Below, piece by piece: positions 49,420-59,216 of a DNA stretch of 64,000 nt. This stretch comes from JACVRM01 sp963839815 (GTDB lineage Bacteria > Actinomycetota > Thermoleophilia > Gaiellales > Gaiellaceae). Every line of letters starts with the position of its first letter. Positions within the stretch are counted from its first letter, which is position 1. The DNA is taken from NCBI GenBank assembly GCA_963839815.1, contig CAWIWF010000001.1:62001-126000 (forward strand). Direction: 5' to 3'. Both the position numbers and the translations under genes were made by a program. The notes below the pieces were generated by a model. It saw only the letters and a list, made by a program, of their open reading frames with translations. It ran no database searches and was not told where the DNA came from.

Positions 49420-50756
<1,337 letters not shown>

Positions 50757-50769
50757 CGGCGGTGTCCTC

Positions 50770-51165
50770 TCACTGCTCCGCCAGGACCGAGCGGTAGGCC
50801 GCGGCGTCGAGGAGCGACTCGACCTCGCCCGGATCCGACAGCCTGATGCGGATCAGCCAGCCTTCGCCGTAGGGGTCCTCGTTGACTGTCTCCGGCGCGT
50901 CGACGACGGCGGTGTTGACGGCGACGACCTCGCCGGAGAGCGGAGCGATCACGTCCGAGACGGCCTTGACGGACTCGACCTCCCCGTAGGAGGAGTCCTT
51001 GGCGATCGTCGCCCCCTCCTCGGGCGGCTCGAAGTGGACGAGCTCGCCCAGCGAGTCGGCGGCGTACCACGTGATCCCGAGCGTCGCTTCCTCGCCGTCC
51101 ACACGGGCCCAGTCGTGCTCGGCGTGGTAGCGCAGATCGTCCGGGTAGCTCTCAGCCGCGGCCAT
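50770..51165 (-). CDS. gcvH: glycine cleavage system H protein
   Basis: A 131-residue lipoyl carrier that shuttles the aminomethyl group between P, T and L proteins. The lipoylated lysine is in SYGEVESVKAVSDVIAPLSG; DLRYHAEHDWARVDGEEATL and LGITWYAADSLGELVHFEPP are the family's opening blocks. ATG 51165 has GAGGAG five bases upstream. It lies 67 bases after gcvT. Confidence 0.96.
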   Translation of the reverse strand: MAAAESYPDDLRYHAEHDWARVDGEEATLGITWYAADSLGELVHFEPPEEGATIAKDSSYGEVESVKAVSDVIAPLSGEVVAVNTAVVDAPETVNEDPYGEGWLIRIRLSDPGEVESLLDAAAYRSVLAEQ

Positions 51166-51232
51166 GCGGGCTCCTCGGTGCGTCGCCCTGGGGCGGCCGG
51201 CTGACGGCGGTGGGCTCCATGCTCCTCCCTTC

Positions 51233-52297
51233 TTAGCTGCCCGCGTCCGGGCGGGGGCGGCTGTAGATCGGCTTGCGGACGACGCGAGCGCGGCGGTGGC
51301 GGCCGCGGACGTCGATCGTGAGTGCGGTTCCGGGCTCGGCGAGCTCGGCGGGGACATACCCCATGCCGATCCCCCGCTCGAGCATCGGCGAGTGCGATCC
51401 CGAGGTGACCTCGCCCCCCTCGACGATCGCCATCCCCTGCCGCGGCACGGCGCGCTCCTCGAGCACGAACGGCACGAGCCGCTGCTCGGCACCGTCGGAG
51501 CGGATCCGCCTGAGCACGTCGGCGCCCGTGAAGTCCTTCTCGAGCGCACAGGTCCAGCCGAGACCCGCCGAGATCGCGTCGCGGTCCGGGCCGATGTCGT
51601 TGCCGTGCAGCGGGTAGCAGACCTCCAGGCGCAGCGTGTCGCGCGCCCCGAGGCCGCAGGGAACGGCGCCGCGGGCGACGACGGCATCCCAGAGCGCGGG
51701 CGCGTCCTCCGCCTCGACCAGCAGCTCCACCCCGGCCTCGCCCGTGTAGCCCGTGCGGTTGACCATGCACGGCGTGCCGTCGACCGTGCCCTCGGCGAAG
51801 GTGAACGCGGGCGCCTCGGGCAGCCCGAGGCGCTCGAGCGTCCGCGGCCCCTGGACGGCCAGCAGTGCGTAGCGGTCGGAGACGTCGCGCACATCAGAGC
51901 CGGGGATCTCCCGCTCCTTCAGCCAGGTGAAGTCGGCCTCCCGGTTCGACGCGTTGACGACCAGCAGCCAGCGGAAGCGGTCGAGGCGATAGGCGATCAG
52001 GTCGTCGACGATGCCCCCGCGCTCGTTCGTGAGCAGCGTGTACTGGGCCTGGCCGTCGCCGATCCGGTCGAGGTCGTTCGACAGCAGCCCCTGGAGAAGC
52101 TCCTCGGCGCGCGGTCCCTCGACCTCGACCTCGCCCATGTGGGAGACGTCGAACACGCCGCAGTCCGTGCGCACGGCACGGTGCTCGGCGGCAACGCCCT
52201 CGTACTGGACGGGCATCTCCCAGCCCGCGAAGGGCACCATGCGCGCCCCGGCGGCGCGATGCTGCTCGAAGAGAGGCGTGCGCCGCAACGTCTGCAT
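51233..52297 (-). CDS. gcvT: glycine cleavage T protein (aminomethyltransferase)
   Basis: A 354-residue enzyme that releases ammonia from the H-protein-bound aminomethyl group and transfers the methylene to tetrahydrofolate. It has RTPLFEQHRAAGARMVPFAG, VFDVSHMGEVEVEGPRAEEL, the conserved catalytic-region CGLGARDTLRLEVCYPLHGN (Asp) and TSGSHSPMLERGIGMGYV. ATG 52297 has TAGCAT nine bases upstream, so the mRNA has little or no leader. It is first in the gcv operon, 66 bases after ftsZ on the same strand. Confidence 0.95.
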   Translation of the reverse strand: MQTLRRTPLFEQHRAAGARMVPFAGWEMPVQYEGVAAEHRAVRTDCGVFDVSHMGEVEVEGPRAEELLQGLLSNDLDRIGDGQAQYTLLTNERGGIVDDLIAYRLDRFRWLLVVNASNREADFTWLKEREIPGSDVRDVSDRYALLAVQGPRTLERLGLPEAPAFTFAEGTVDGTPCMVNRTGYTGEAGVELLVEAEDAPALWDAVVARGAVPCGLGARDTLRLEVCYPLHGNDIGPDRDAISAGLGWTCALEKDFTGADVLRRIRSDGAEQRLVPFVLEERAVPRQGMAIVEGGEVTSGSHSPMLERGIGMGYVPAELAEPGTALTIDVRGRHRRARVVRKPIYSRPRPDAGS

Positions 52298-52306
52298 GCG
52301 GCGCGG

Positions 52307-52312
52307 ATGCTA
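52307..52312 (-). promoter_or_regulatory. TAGCAT -10 element before gcvT
   Basis: On the reverse strand it lies nine bases before ATG 52297, in the ftsZ-gcvT gap. This suggests that gcv has its own promoter. Confidence 0.5.
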
Positions 52313-52363
52313 GCCCGCTGGTTTCAGCCGCGAGCCGGTTGGAGGCGTGTCGCGCCCGCCGCG

Positions 52364-53452
52364 TCAGTCATCGCGGAGAAACGACGGGATCTCGATGTCG
52401 TCCGGCGAGTCGAACGTCTCTGCCGGCCGTTCGCGCCTGATCGGCTCGGACCGCTCCGACGGCGTCGTGATGGCGGCCTGCCGGCGCCGGCGCAGCCTGG
52501 GCGTGCCGAAGCCGGTGGCGATGACGGTCACACGCACCTCGTCGGCCTTCGTCTCGTTGATGACGGCGCCGAAGATGACGTTCGCGTTCTGGTCGGCCGC
52601 CCCCGTGACGACCTCCGCGGCCTCGTTGACCTCGAAGAGACCCATGTCGGCGGGGCCGGTGATGTTGAGGAGCACGCCGGTCGCGCCCTCGATGGACGCC
52701 TCGAGCAGCGGCGAGGAGACGGCCGTGCGCGCCGCCTCGGCGGCGCGGTTCTCGCCGGAGGCGACGCCGATGCCCATCAGCGCCGAGCCGGCGTCGCGCA
52801 TGATCGTGCGCACGTCGGCGAAGTCGAGGTTGACGAGCCCCGGCACCGTGATCAGGTCGGTGATGCCCTGGACGCCCTGGCGCAGGATGTCGTCGGCGAT
52901 CCGGAACGCGTCCAGGATCGAGGTCTGCTTCTCGACCACCTGCAGCAGGCGGTCGTTCTCGATCACGATCAGCGTGTCGACGCGGTCGGCGAGCTCCTGG
53001 ATGCCGGACTCGGCCTGGTCGGCGCGCCGCCGGCCCTCGAAGGAGAACGGCCGCGTGACCACGCCGACGGTGAGCGCGCCGAGCTCGCGCGCGATCTCGG
53101 CGACGATCGGGGCGCCGCCGGTGCCCGTGCCGCCTCCCTCGCCCGCCGTGACAAAGACCATGTCCGCGCCCTTGAGCGAGTCCTTCAGCTCGTCGCGGCT
53201 CTCCTGGGCAGCAGTGCGGCCGACCTCCGGGTCGGCGCCGGCTCCGAGGCCGCGAGTCGCGGCCGAGCCGATCTGCACCTTCACGTCCGCGTCCATCATC
53301 ATCAGCGCCTGCGCGTCCGTGTTGACGACGATGAACTCGACGCCGGAGACGCCCGCCTCGACCATCCGGTTGACGGCGTTCGTCCCTCCGCCGCCGACTC
53401 CGGCGACCTTGATCACGGCCAGGAAGTCCCGGCTGTCGTCGTGGGCTCTCAC
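52364..53452 (-). CDS. ftsZ: cell division protein FtsZ
   Basis: A 362-residue tubulin homologue forming the Z-ring. It has IKVAGVGGGGTNAVNRMVEA, the GTP-binding VFVTAGEGGGTGTGGAPIVA, TLIVIENDRLLQVVEKQTSI, the T7-loop NLDFADVRTIM and a short linker to the conserved tail DDIEIPSFLR, which binds FtsA/SepF-type partners. GTG 53452 has a GAGG about 12 bases upstream, rather far. It is last in the division cluster, 129 bases after ftsQ. No ftsA lies between, as usual in actinobacteria. Confidence 0.97.
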   Translation of the reverse strand: MRAHDDSRDFLAVIKVAGVGGGGTNAVNRMVEAGVSGVEFIVVNTDAQALMMMDADVKVQIGSAATRGLGAGADPEVGRTAAQESRDELKDSLKGADMVFVTAGEGGGTGTGGAPIVAEIARELGALTVGVVTRPFSFEGRRRADQAESGIQELADRVDTLIVIENDRLLQVVEKQTSILDAFRIADDILRQGVQGITDLITVPGLVNLDFADVRTIMRDAGSALMGIGVASGENRAAEAARTAVSSPLLEASIEGATGVLLNITGPADMGLFEVNEAAEVVTGAADQNANVIFGAVINETKADEVRVTVIATGFGTPRLRRRRQAAITTPSERSEPIRRERPAETFDSPDDIEIPSFLRDD

Positions 53453-53581
53453 GTGATGGCTACCTCAAGCTCAAGTCGAAAGTGATGGTGACCCGAGGGT
53501 GGGCCTCGGGGGAGCGTACGTCCGCGAATCCCCGGTGTCAACCGGATCCAAACCCGCGCTACCTCGCCCTCTAGCTGAGGT

Positions 53582-54394
53582 CTAGGGTTCTCCCCCGGCC
53601 ACCGGCCAGCCTGGAACGGACAGGTCGAGATAGGCGAGGCCGCGACGCTCCTGGCCCGGCAGGGCGCGCAGGATCTCGGCCGCGACCGCCAGCTTCAGCG
53701 CGACGTCGCGGGCGGCGCCGAGGCGGAGCTCCAGGCCGGACCGCAGCACGAAGGTCAGGGCGCCCACGTCGGCGCGCACCTTGCGGAGCTCCGGCCAGAG
53801 CGAGCTGCCCGCGCGCTTGGCAGCGGCGGCACCGCGCACCGCCGACAGCACGGTGCCGGGCACGGCCCCGGTACGGCGGTTAGGGATGTCGGCGCGCCCC
53901 ACCCAGACGTGCGGCAGCTTCGGTAGCGGCTTCGCCAGCCGCCGGATCACCGCGCCGTTCGCCGAGACGAGCCAGGCCTCCGGCCCGCTGCGCAGCACGG
54001 CCACCGGCGGGTCAGGCCGGATCCAGACCCGCAGCGTGTTCGGGAACGCGCGGTCGAAGGTCGCGCCGCGGACCTGCGGCACCGCTTCGAGCCGGCGCTC
54101 GACCGCATGCGACTCGAGCGAGACGAGACTGGTGCCGACGAGCGGGGCGAGCGCTGCGCGCACCTGGCGCTCGAGCGCAGGCGAGGCGCCGCGCACCTCG
54201 ACGCTGCGGACGGCGAAGATCGAGGACTGCCGGGCGACGGCGAACGCGATCAGCCCCCCGACGAGCAGCACGGCCCCGGCGATGAGCGAGCGACCGGAGG
54301 GGATCAGGCGCTCGAGCTCGATGCGCGGGAGCGGAGCGGGCGCACGGCGAAGCGCGGCTACCGCCCCGACGGCTCCCTTGCGACGCACGGCCAC
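53582..54394 (-). CDS. ftsQ: cell division protein FtsQ/DivIB
   Basis: A 270-residue single-pass divisome protein. A basic cytoplasmic stretch (about 1-35) precedes the membrane helix SLIAGAVLLVGGLIAFAVAR, then a POTRA domain (SIFAVRSVEVRGASPALERQ, VRAALAPLVGTSLVSLE, EAVPQVRGATFDRAFPNTLR) and a beta domain (PVAVLRSGPEAWLVSANGAV). It links FtsB/FtsL to the septal synthase. GTG 54394 lies 31 bases after murB. Confidence 0.88.
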   Translation of the reverse strand: MAVRRKGAVGAVAALRRAPAPLPRIELERLIPSGRSLIAGAVLLVGGLIAFAVARQSSIFAVRSVEVRGASPALERQVRAALAPLVGTSLVSLESHAVERRLEAVPQVRGATFDRAFPNTLRVWIRPDPPVAVLRSGPEAWLVSANGAVIRRLAKPLPKLPHVWVGRADIPNRRTGAVPGTVLSAVRGAAAAKRAGSSLWPELRKVRADVGALTFVLRSGLELRLGAARDVALKLAVAAEILRALPGQERRGLAYLDLSVPGWPVAGGEP

Positions 54395-54425
54395 ACGCGC
54401 TCATTCGGCGCCGGGCGCGCGGCTC

Positions 54426-55325
54426 CTACCTGGGCTCTGCGGCGGCAGCCAGTGCCCCGACACGGATGTCGCCGAGGAGCTCGACCTCGTGCTCGAGAAC
54501 CACGCCGTACTCCTCGTGGGCGCGCTTGCGCCCCTCGGCGATCAGCGCCAGCGCGTCGGCCGTCGTCGCCTCCCCGGCGTTCTCGATGAAGTTCGCATGC
54601 CGGGGCGAGATCATGGCGCCGCCGATCCTGTGGCCGCGCAGGCCGCAGGCCTCGAGCATCCGGCCCGCCGTCAGCTCATGTGCGGGGTTCTTGAAGACGC
54701 TGCCGAAGGTGCGCTTGTTCGTCGGTTGCGCGTCCTTGCGGCGCGCTTGCATGTCGGCGACCGTCGCCTTGATCTCGTCCACGGGCCGTGGCGACAGCCG
54801 CAGCTCGACGCGGGCGACGACCTGCCCGTGACGAAGCTCCGAGTGCCGATAGCGCATGCCAAGCTCGCCGGGGGTTCGCCATCCCGCCCCATCCGCTGAG
54901 ACCACGAGCGCGCGCTCGAGGACACCTGCGAGGTCACCGCCGTACGCACCGGCATTCATCCAGACGCCGCCGCCCGCCGTGCCGGGGATCGCGCAGGCGA
55001 ACTCCAGCCCGCCGCGACCCGCAGCGCGGGCGCGGTGCAGGCACACGGCGAGCGGCGCGCCGCCGCCCGCGACCAGCAACTCGCCCTCGAGGTCCACCGC
55101 CGCCAGGTCGCCGGCCAGCCGCAGCACGAGCGCGTCCACGCCCTCGTCGGCGGGGAGCAGGTTGGAGCCGAGCCCGACCACCGCGACCCCGGCCTGCCGG
55201 TCGGCAGCCCAGCGCAGGGCCTGCTCGAGCTCCGTCAGCGTCTCCGGCCTTGCGAACCAGCGCGCAGGGCCGCCGGTGCCGAGCGTGGTGAAGCGAGCGA
55301 GCGGGACGGCCTCCTCGATCTTCAC
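54426..55325 (-). CDS. murB: UDP-N-acetylenolpyruvoylglucosamine reductase
   Basis: A 299-residue FAD enzyme that reduces the enolpyruvyl group to give UDP-MurNAc. It has ARFTTLGTGGPARWFARPET, VVGLGSNLLPADEGVDALVL, CAIPGTAGGGVWMNAGAYGG, the catalytic-serine region KRTFGSVFKNPAHELTAGRM and YGVVLEHEVELLGD with the final Glu. GTG 55325 overlaps the murC stop (GTGA) and has AGGAG five bases upstream. Confidence 0.95.
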   Translation of the reverse strand: MKIEEAVPLARFTTLGTGGPARWFARPETLTELEQALRWAADRQAGVAVVGLGSNLLPADEGVDALVLRLAGDLAAVDLEGELLVAGGGAPLAVCLHRARAAGRGGLEFACAIPGTAGGGVWMNAGAYGGDLAGVLERALVVSADGAGWRTPGELGMRYRHSELRHGQVVARVELRLSPRPVDEIKATVADMQARRKDAQPTNKRTFGSVFKNPAHELTAGRMLEACGLRGHRIGGAMISPRHANFIENAGEATTADALALIAEGRKRAHEEYGVVLEHEVELLGDIRVGALAAAAEPR

Positions 55326-56542
55326 CCGAGCTCCTGGAGCAGAAGGGGAACGGCGGCGTCGACGTCGCCTGCGCCGATCGTCGCGACCGTGTCGCCGGCC
55401 CGTGCGCGGCGGGCCAGCCAGCGTGCCCCGTCCGCCAGGCTGGGCGTCCACGCGAGCGGCATGCCCGGGCGCGCTTCCGCGAGCGCGTCGAGCACGAGGC
55501 GTCCGTCGACGCCTGCCAGCGGCTGCTCGCGCGCGGGATAGACGTCAGTCACGGCGACGGCATCGGCGCCGGCCAACGCTGCAGCCAGCTCCCGGTGCAG
55601 ATGGCGCGTCCGCGAATAGAGGTGCGGCTGAAAGAGCACGAGCACGCGGCTTCCGCCCGACTCGCGGAGCGCCGCGATGGCGGCTGCGACCTTGGCCGGG
55701 TTGTGAGCGTAGTCGTCGTAGACGGCGACCCCTCCGCCCTCGCCACGGGCTTCCAAGCGCCGGCCGGCGCCTCGGTACGCGGCCAGCGCAACCGCGGCCG
55801 CGTCAGGGTCGATGCCGAGCGAGGTCAGCGCGGCGAGCGCGCAGGCCGCGTTACGGCGGTTGTGCTCGCCCGGCACGGCCAGCTCGCCGCCGAACGGCGG
55901 CAGCTCATCGCCCCGCACGACGACGGGGACGTGCGGCAGCCAGGCCGCGAAGAGCTCTTCGACCTCCGCGCGCGAGGCGAACTCGCTGTGGTGGTCGAGG
56001 TCGACGTTGGTGATCACCGCCACCCGTGGCCTGAGTGACGCGATCGTCCGGTCCGACTCGTCGCCCTCGACGACGAGCGGCCCGCGCCCTGCCCGAGCGT
56101 TGCCACCCAGTTGCGGCACGTCGCCGCCGATGACGAACGACGGGTCCTGGTCGAGGCGGTCAAGCGCGAAGGCGATCATCGCGGCAGTCGTCGTCTTGCC
56201 GTGGGCACCGGCGACCACAACGGCGTCGCCGAGCGAAACGAGCTCTGCCAGCAGCTCCGCGCGGCTCCGGCCGGGCACGAGGTCGCGAAACGCGGTAGAG
56301 ACGACTGCGTCGAAGCCGTCGGGCGGCTTCGACGGCTCCGGCGCGACCTCGACCGCGATGCCGGCCTCGCGAACGGCGGCGAGGTACGGCGTCTCGACGC
56401 GGTCCCAGCCTGCGACCTGCGCGCCCCAGGCGTCCGCGAGCAGCGCGTAGCCAGAGAGCCCGGCGCCGCCGATGCCCACGAACCAGAGGCGCCGACCGGC
56501 GAGTGCCCCCGCCGCGACGGCCTTGGGGCTAGGCGAGGGCAA
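55322..56542 (-). CDS. murC: UDP-N-acetylmuramate-L-alanine ligase
   Basis: A 406-residue Mur ligase adding L-Ala to UDP-MurNAc. The N-terminal Rossmann motif is LWFVGIGGAGLSGYALLADA, the ATP loop is VVAGAHGKTTTAAMIAFALD, then NVDLDHHSEFASRAEVEEL, EHNRRNAACALAALTSLGID and YDDYAHNPAKVAAAIAALRE. No ATG or GTG stands before the Rossmann strand; a TTG at 56542 has GAGGAG four bases upstream and overlaps the murG end by 14 bases, so I use it. It is coupled to murB. Confidence 0.94.
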   Translation of the reverse strand: MPSPSPKAVAAGALAGRRLWFVGIGGAGLSGYALLADAWGAQVAGWDRVETPYLAAVREAGIAVEVAPEPSKPPDGFDAVVSTAFRDLVPGRSRAELLAELVSLGDAVVVAGAHGKTTTAAMIAFALDRLDQDPSFVIGGDVPQLGGNARAGRGPLVVEGDESDRTIASLRPRVAVITNVDLDHHSEFASRAEVEELFAAWLPHVPVVVRGDELPPFGGELAVPGEHNRRNAACALAALTSLGIDPDAAAVALAAYRGAGRRLEARGEGGGVAVYDDYAHNPAKVAAAIAALRESGGSRVLVLFQPHLYSRTRHLHRELAAALAGADAVAVTDVYPAREQPLAGVDGRLVLDALAEARPGMPLAWTPSLADGARWLARRARAGDTVATIGAGDVDAAVPLLLQELG

Positions 56543-57596
56543 GGAGCTCCTCGGCCACCACGGCGGCAGCATCCGGCCTGGCGGCGGCACGCATCGCGGC
56601 GCTCATCTGCCGCAGGCGGTCGGCATCGCCGAGCAGCGAGCGCAAGAGCTCCGGCGCGCGGCCGAGCTCCGTCTCCGGGACGAGCACCGCCCCGCCCGCG
56701 CGCTCGAAGTGCTCGGCGTTCTTGGTCTGGTGGTCGGCGGTGGCGAAGGGATACGGGACCAGGACGGCCGGCGTGCCCGCCGCCGCCAGCTCCCAGACCG
56801 AGCCGCCGGCGCGCGCGAGGGCCACATCGGCGGCAGCGTAGGCGGCGCCGATGTCGTCCGTGAAGGCGATCAGGTGGTAGCCGTGGCGGGAGATCCGCGG
56901 GATCAGCGCGGCGTAGTCGCGCTCTCCGGAGAGGTGCAGCACGACCGGTCCACCGGCGCCGAACGCCTCGACGGCGAGCTCGTTCAGGGCGCGGGCTCCC
57001 TGGCTGCCACCGACCACGAGCAGCACCGCCTCGTCGTCCGGAAGCCCGAAACGGCGGCGCGCCTCCTCGCGCGGCGGCGGGAGCGAGCGCCGCGGGATCG
57101 GCCGTCCCGTCACGCGGAACTTGCCTCCGTCGCGCCCGGGCAGCGGGAACGAGAGGAACACCCTGCGCGCGAACGGGGCGGCGAGCCGGTTGGCGAGCCC
57201 GAGGTGGGCATCCGCCTCCATGAGCGCGACCGGAATCTTCTTCCGCCACGCCGCGACCGCCATCGGCCCCGACACGTAGCCGCCTCCGCCGAGGACGACG
57301 TCTGGACGCCGGGCCGCGAGGATGCGGCCGGCCCGCCGGAGCGCGCGCACGTCGGTGAGAAGCGCCCGGGCGAGTGCGAGCCCGGGCCGGCGCGGGAGCC
57401 CGGCCACCTGCAGGGAGTCGAAGGCGTAGCCGGCGTCAGGGACGAGCCGCGCCTCGAGCCGCTCCGGCGACCCGGCGAACGTCACGCGGACGCCTCGCTG
57501 CTCCAGCTCCTCTGCGACCGCGAGCGACGGGAGCACGTGCCCCGCCGTCCCTCCGGCCGCGATCAGGCACACGACCTCGCGCCGCTTCGGCTCCAT
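56529..57596 (-). CDS. murG: UDP-N-acetylglucosamine:lipid transferase MurG
   Basis: A 355-residue GT-B transferase that makes lipid II from lipid I at the inner membrane. It has CLIAAGGTAGHVLPSLAVAE, DVVLGGGGYVSGPMAVAAWR, LLVVGGSQGARALNELAVEA, DVALARAGGSVWELAAAGTP and VPYPFATADHQTKNAEHFER. ATG 57596 lies inside the 3' part of the ftsW frame, a 161-base overlap. murC follows with a short overlap. Confidence 0.95.
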   Translation of the reverse strand: MEPKRREVVCLIAAGGTAGHVLPSLAVAEELEQRGVRVTFAGSPERLEARLVPDAGYAFDSLQVAGLPRRPGLALARALLTDVRALRRAGRILAARRPDVVLGGGGYVSGPMAVAAWRKKIPVALMEADAHLGLANRLAAPFARRVFLSFPLPGRDGGKFRVTGRPIPRRSLPPPREEARRRFGLPDDEAVLLVVGGSQGARALNELAVEAFGAGGPVVLHLSGERDYAALIPRISRHGYHLIAFTDDIGAAYAAADVALARAGGSVWELAAAGTPAVLVPYPFATADHQTKNAEHFERAGGAVLVPETELGRAPELLRSLLGDADRLRQMSAAMRAAARPDAAAVVAEELLALA

Positions 57597-58674
57597 TTGC
57601 CCCGATGTTAAGGAGGATGCCCACCGCCGCGAGCGCGATCACGAGGCTCGACCCCCCGGCGGACACGAACGGGAGCGGGATGCCGGTGAGCGGGGCGAGC
57701 CCGACCACGGCTGCGAGATTGACCACGGCCTGACCGCACACGAGCGTGGTGAGCGCCGCGGCGAGCCGCTTGCCGAACGGATCACGACACCGGAGCGCGA
57801 TGCTGAAACCGGCGTAGGCGAACACGCCGTACCCCGCGAGCACGAGCGTCACGCCGACGAGACCGAGCTCCTCGCCGATGATCGCGAAGATCATGTCCGT
57901 GTGCGCCTCGGGCAGGTAGAAGAGCTTCTGGACGCTCTCCCCCAGCCCCACGCCGAAGAGCCCGCCCGACCCGAGCCCGATCATGGCCTGGACGGTCTGG
58001 AAGCCAGACCCCTGGGCATCGTCCCAGGGATTGAGGAAGGCGAGAAAGCGCTCGCGCCGATACGGCTCGATCCAGATCGCGAAGAGGGCGAGCGGGACGA
58101 GCAACCCGCCCGCCATGCCGAGTAGGCGCACCGGCGTGCCGGTGACGACGAGGAGGCCCGCGAGCATGACGACCAGCGTGATCGTCGTCCCCAGGTCGGG
58201 CTCGGCCATCACGAGAACGCAGAACGCCCCCACGACCAGCCCGAGCGGCTTCATCAGCTCGCCAAGCGTCTGCGGCGGCCGCTTGCGGCTGCTCAGGTAG
58301 GCGGCGGCCCAGATCGCCACGGCGAGCTTGGCGAGCTCCGACGGCTGGAACACGGCCGGGCCGAACGTGAGCCAGCGCTTGGCGCCGTTGATCGGCGGGC
58401 CGACCACGAGCACGGCAAGGCAGAGGAACGCCGCGAGCCCGAGCAGGAGCGGCGACGCGTACCGGAGCACCCGGAAGTCGAGCCGGGACATCGCGAGCAT
58501 CAGCGTGAGCCCGATCAGCGCGTAGATCGACTGGCGCTTCAGGTAGAAGCCCGGGTCGCTGTCGCCAAGGGTCGCCGGCGCGGAGGTGGCGCTGTAGACC
58601 ATCACCAGCCCGAACGCCACCAGGCCCATCGTCACGAGCACCAGCAGCGTGCTCTCGAGCTCCTTCCGCTTCAC
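57436..58674 (-). CDS. ftsW: peptidoglycan glycosyltransferase FtsW
   Basis: A 412-residue SEDS protein polymerising lipid II at the septum. About ten membrane helices include STLLVLVTMGLVAFGLVMVY; PPINGAKRWLTFGPAVFQPS, ELAKLAVAIWAAAYLSSRK, VMAEPDLGTTITLVVMLAG and YLPEAHTDMIFAIIGEELGL are family blocks. The normal end is near VSAGGSSLVIALAAVGILLN; here the frame continues about 60 residues (ANGAEAARGRVPDRGRRDGG) inside murG, a basic tail of doubtful meaning. The start is GTG 58674; longer readings are repeats. Copies of this start region recur in the 197-bp tandem repeat upstream. Confidence 0.93.
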   Translation of the reverse strand: MKRKELESTLLVLVTMGLVAFGLVMVYSATSAPATLGDSDPGFYLKRQSIYALIGLTLMLAMSRLDFRVLRYASPLLLGLAAFLCLAVLVVGPPINGAKRWLTFGPAVFQPSELAKLAVAIWAAAYLSSRKRPPQTLGELMKPLGLVVGAFCVLVMAEPDLGTTITLVVMLAGLLVVTGTPVRLLGMAGGLLVPLALFAIWIEPYRRERFLAFLNPWDDAQGSGFQTVQAMIGLGSGGLFGVGLGESVQKLFYLPEAHTDMIFAIIGEELGLVGVTLVLAGYGVFAYAGFSIALRCRDPFGKRLAAALTTLVCGQAVVNLAAVVGLAPLTGIPLPFVSAGGSSLVIALAAVGILLNIGANGAEAARGRVPDRGRRDGGARAPVARGRRGAGAARRPRDVRRVAGAARGAARP

Positions 58675-58822
58675 GCTGCGCTCCGCGTCGCTGCGCTCGC
58701 TCTCACGGGGGAAACCCGGTTTCCCCCGTGGGCCCCCTCGTTCAAGTGACGCGCCGGGGCCGCGCTGTGCCTGCGGGCGGCGAAGCCGCCCTCCGGCGGC
58801 AACTGCAACTGCGACGTCCTGC
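58675..58822 (+). repeat. REP-like element upstream of ftsW
   Basis: Full copy: GCTCGCTCT, hairpin 58704-58730 (CACGGGGGAAAC, loop CCG), GGCCCCCTCGTTCAAGTGAC, GCGCCGGGGCCGCGCTGTGC, then the second hairpin module GGGCGGCGAAGCCGCCC to about 58800. It belongs to the same family as copies at 25603 and 23396. Confidence 0.88.
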
Positions 58823-59019
58823 TCACGGCAGGGCCTCCACCAGACGGCGGAAGTCGTCTCCGCTTCACGCTTCGCGCTCGCTCTCGTGGGGGAAGCCCGG
58901 CTTCCCCCACGGGCCCCCTCGTTCAAGTGACGCGCCGGGGCCGCGGGGTGGCTGCGCCGGGCGAAGCCCGGCTCCGCCGGAGACGGCTACTGCGACGGCA
59001 GAGGCAGAGGCAGAACCGA
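58823..59019. repeat. 197-bp tandem repeat unit A (murD tail + ftsW start + REP)
   Basis: It begins with the complement of the last 12 murD codons including the stop, joins a copy of the ftsW start region (CCGCTTCACGCTTCGCGCTC) and ends with a REP-like hairpin at 58885-58911 (CGTGGGGGAAGC, loop CCG) and its second module. By eye it is identical to unit B. Confidence 0.92.
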
Positions 59020-59216
59020 TCACGGCAGGGCCTCCACCAGACGGCGGAAGTCGTCTCCGCTTCACGCTTCGCGCTCGCTCTCGTGGGGGAAGCCCGGCTT
59101 CCCCCACGGGCCCCCTCGTTCAAGTGACGCGCCGGGGCCGCGGGGTGGCTGCGCCGGGCGAAGCCCGGCTCCGCCGGAGACGGCTACTGCGACGGCAGAG
59201 GCAGAGGCAGAACCGA
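59020..59216. repeat. 197-bp tandem repeat unit B
   Basis: By eye an exact copy of unit A, with its hairpin at 59082-59108. The next copy of the first 35 bases is the real murD 3' end at 59217. Unit length is 197 bases at both steps. Confidence 0.92.

Noticed and set aside
58690..59216. CRISPR array
   Set aside because: There are only two 197-bp units, directly adjacent, with no variable spacers and no cas genes.
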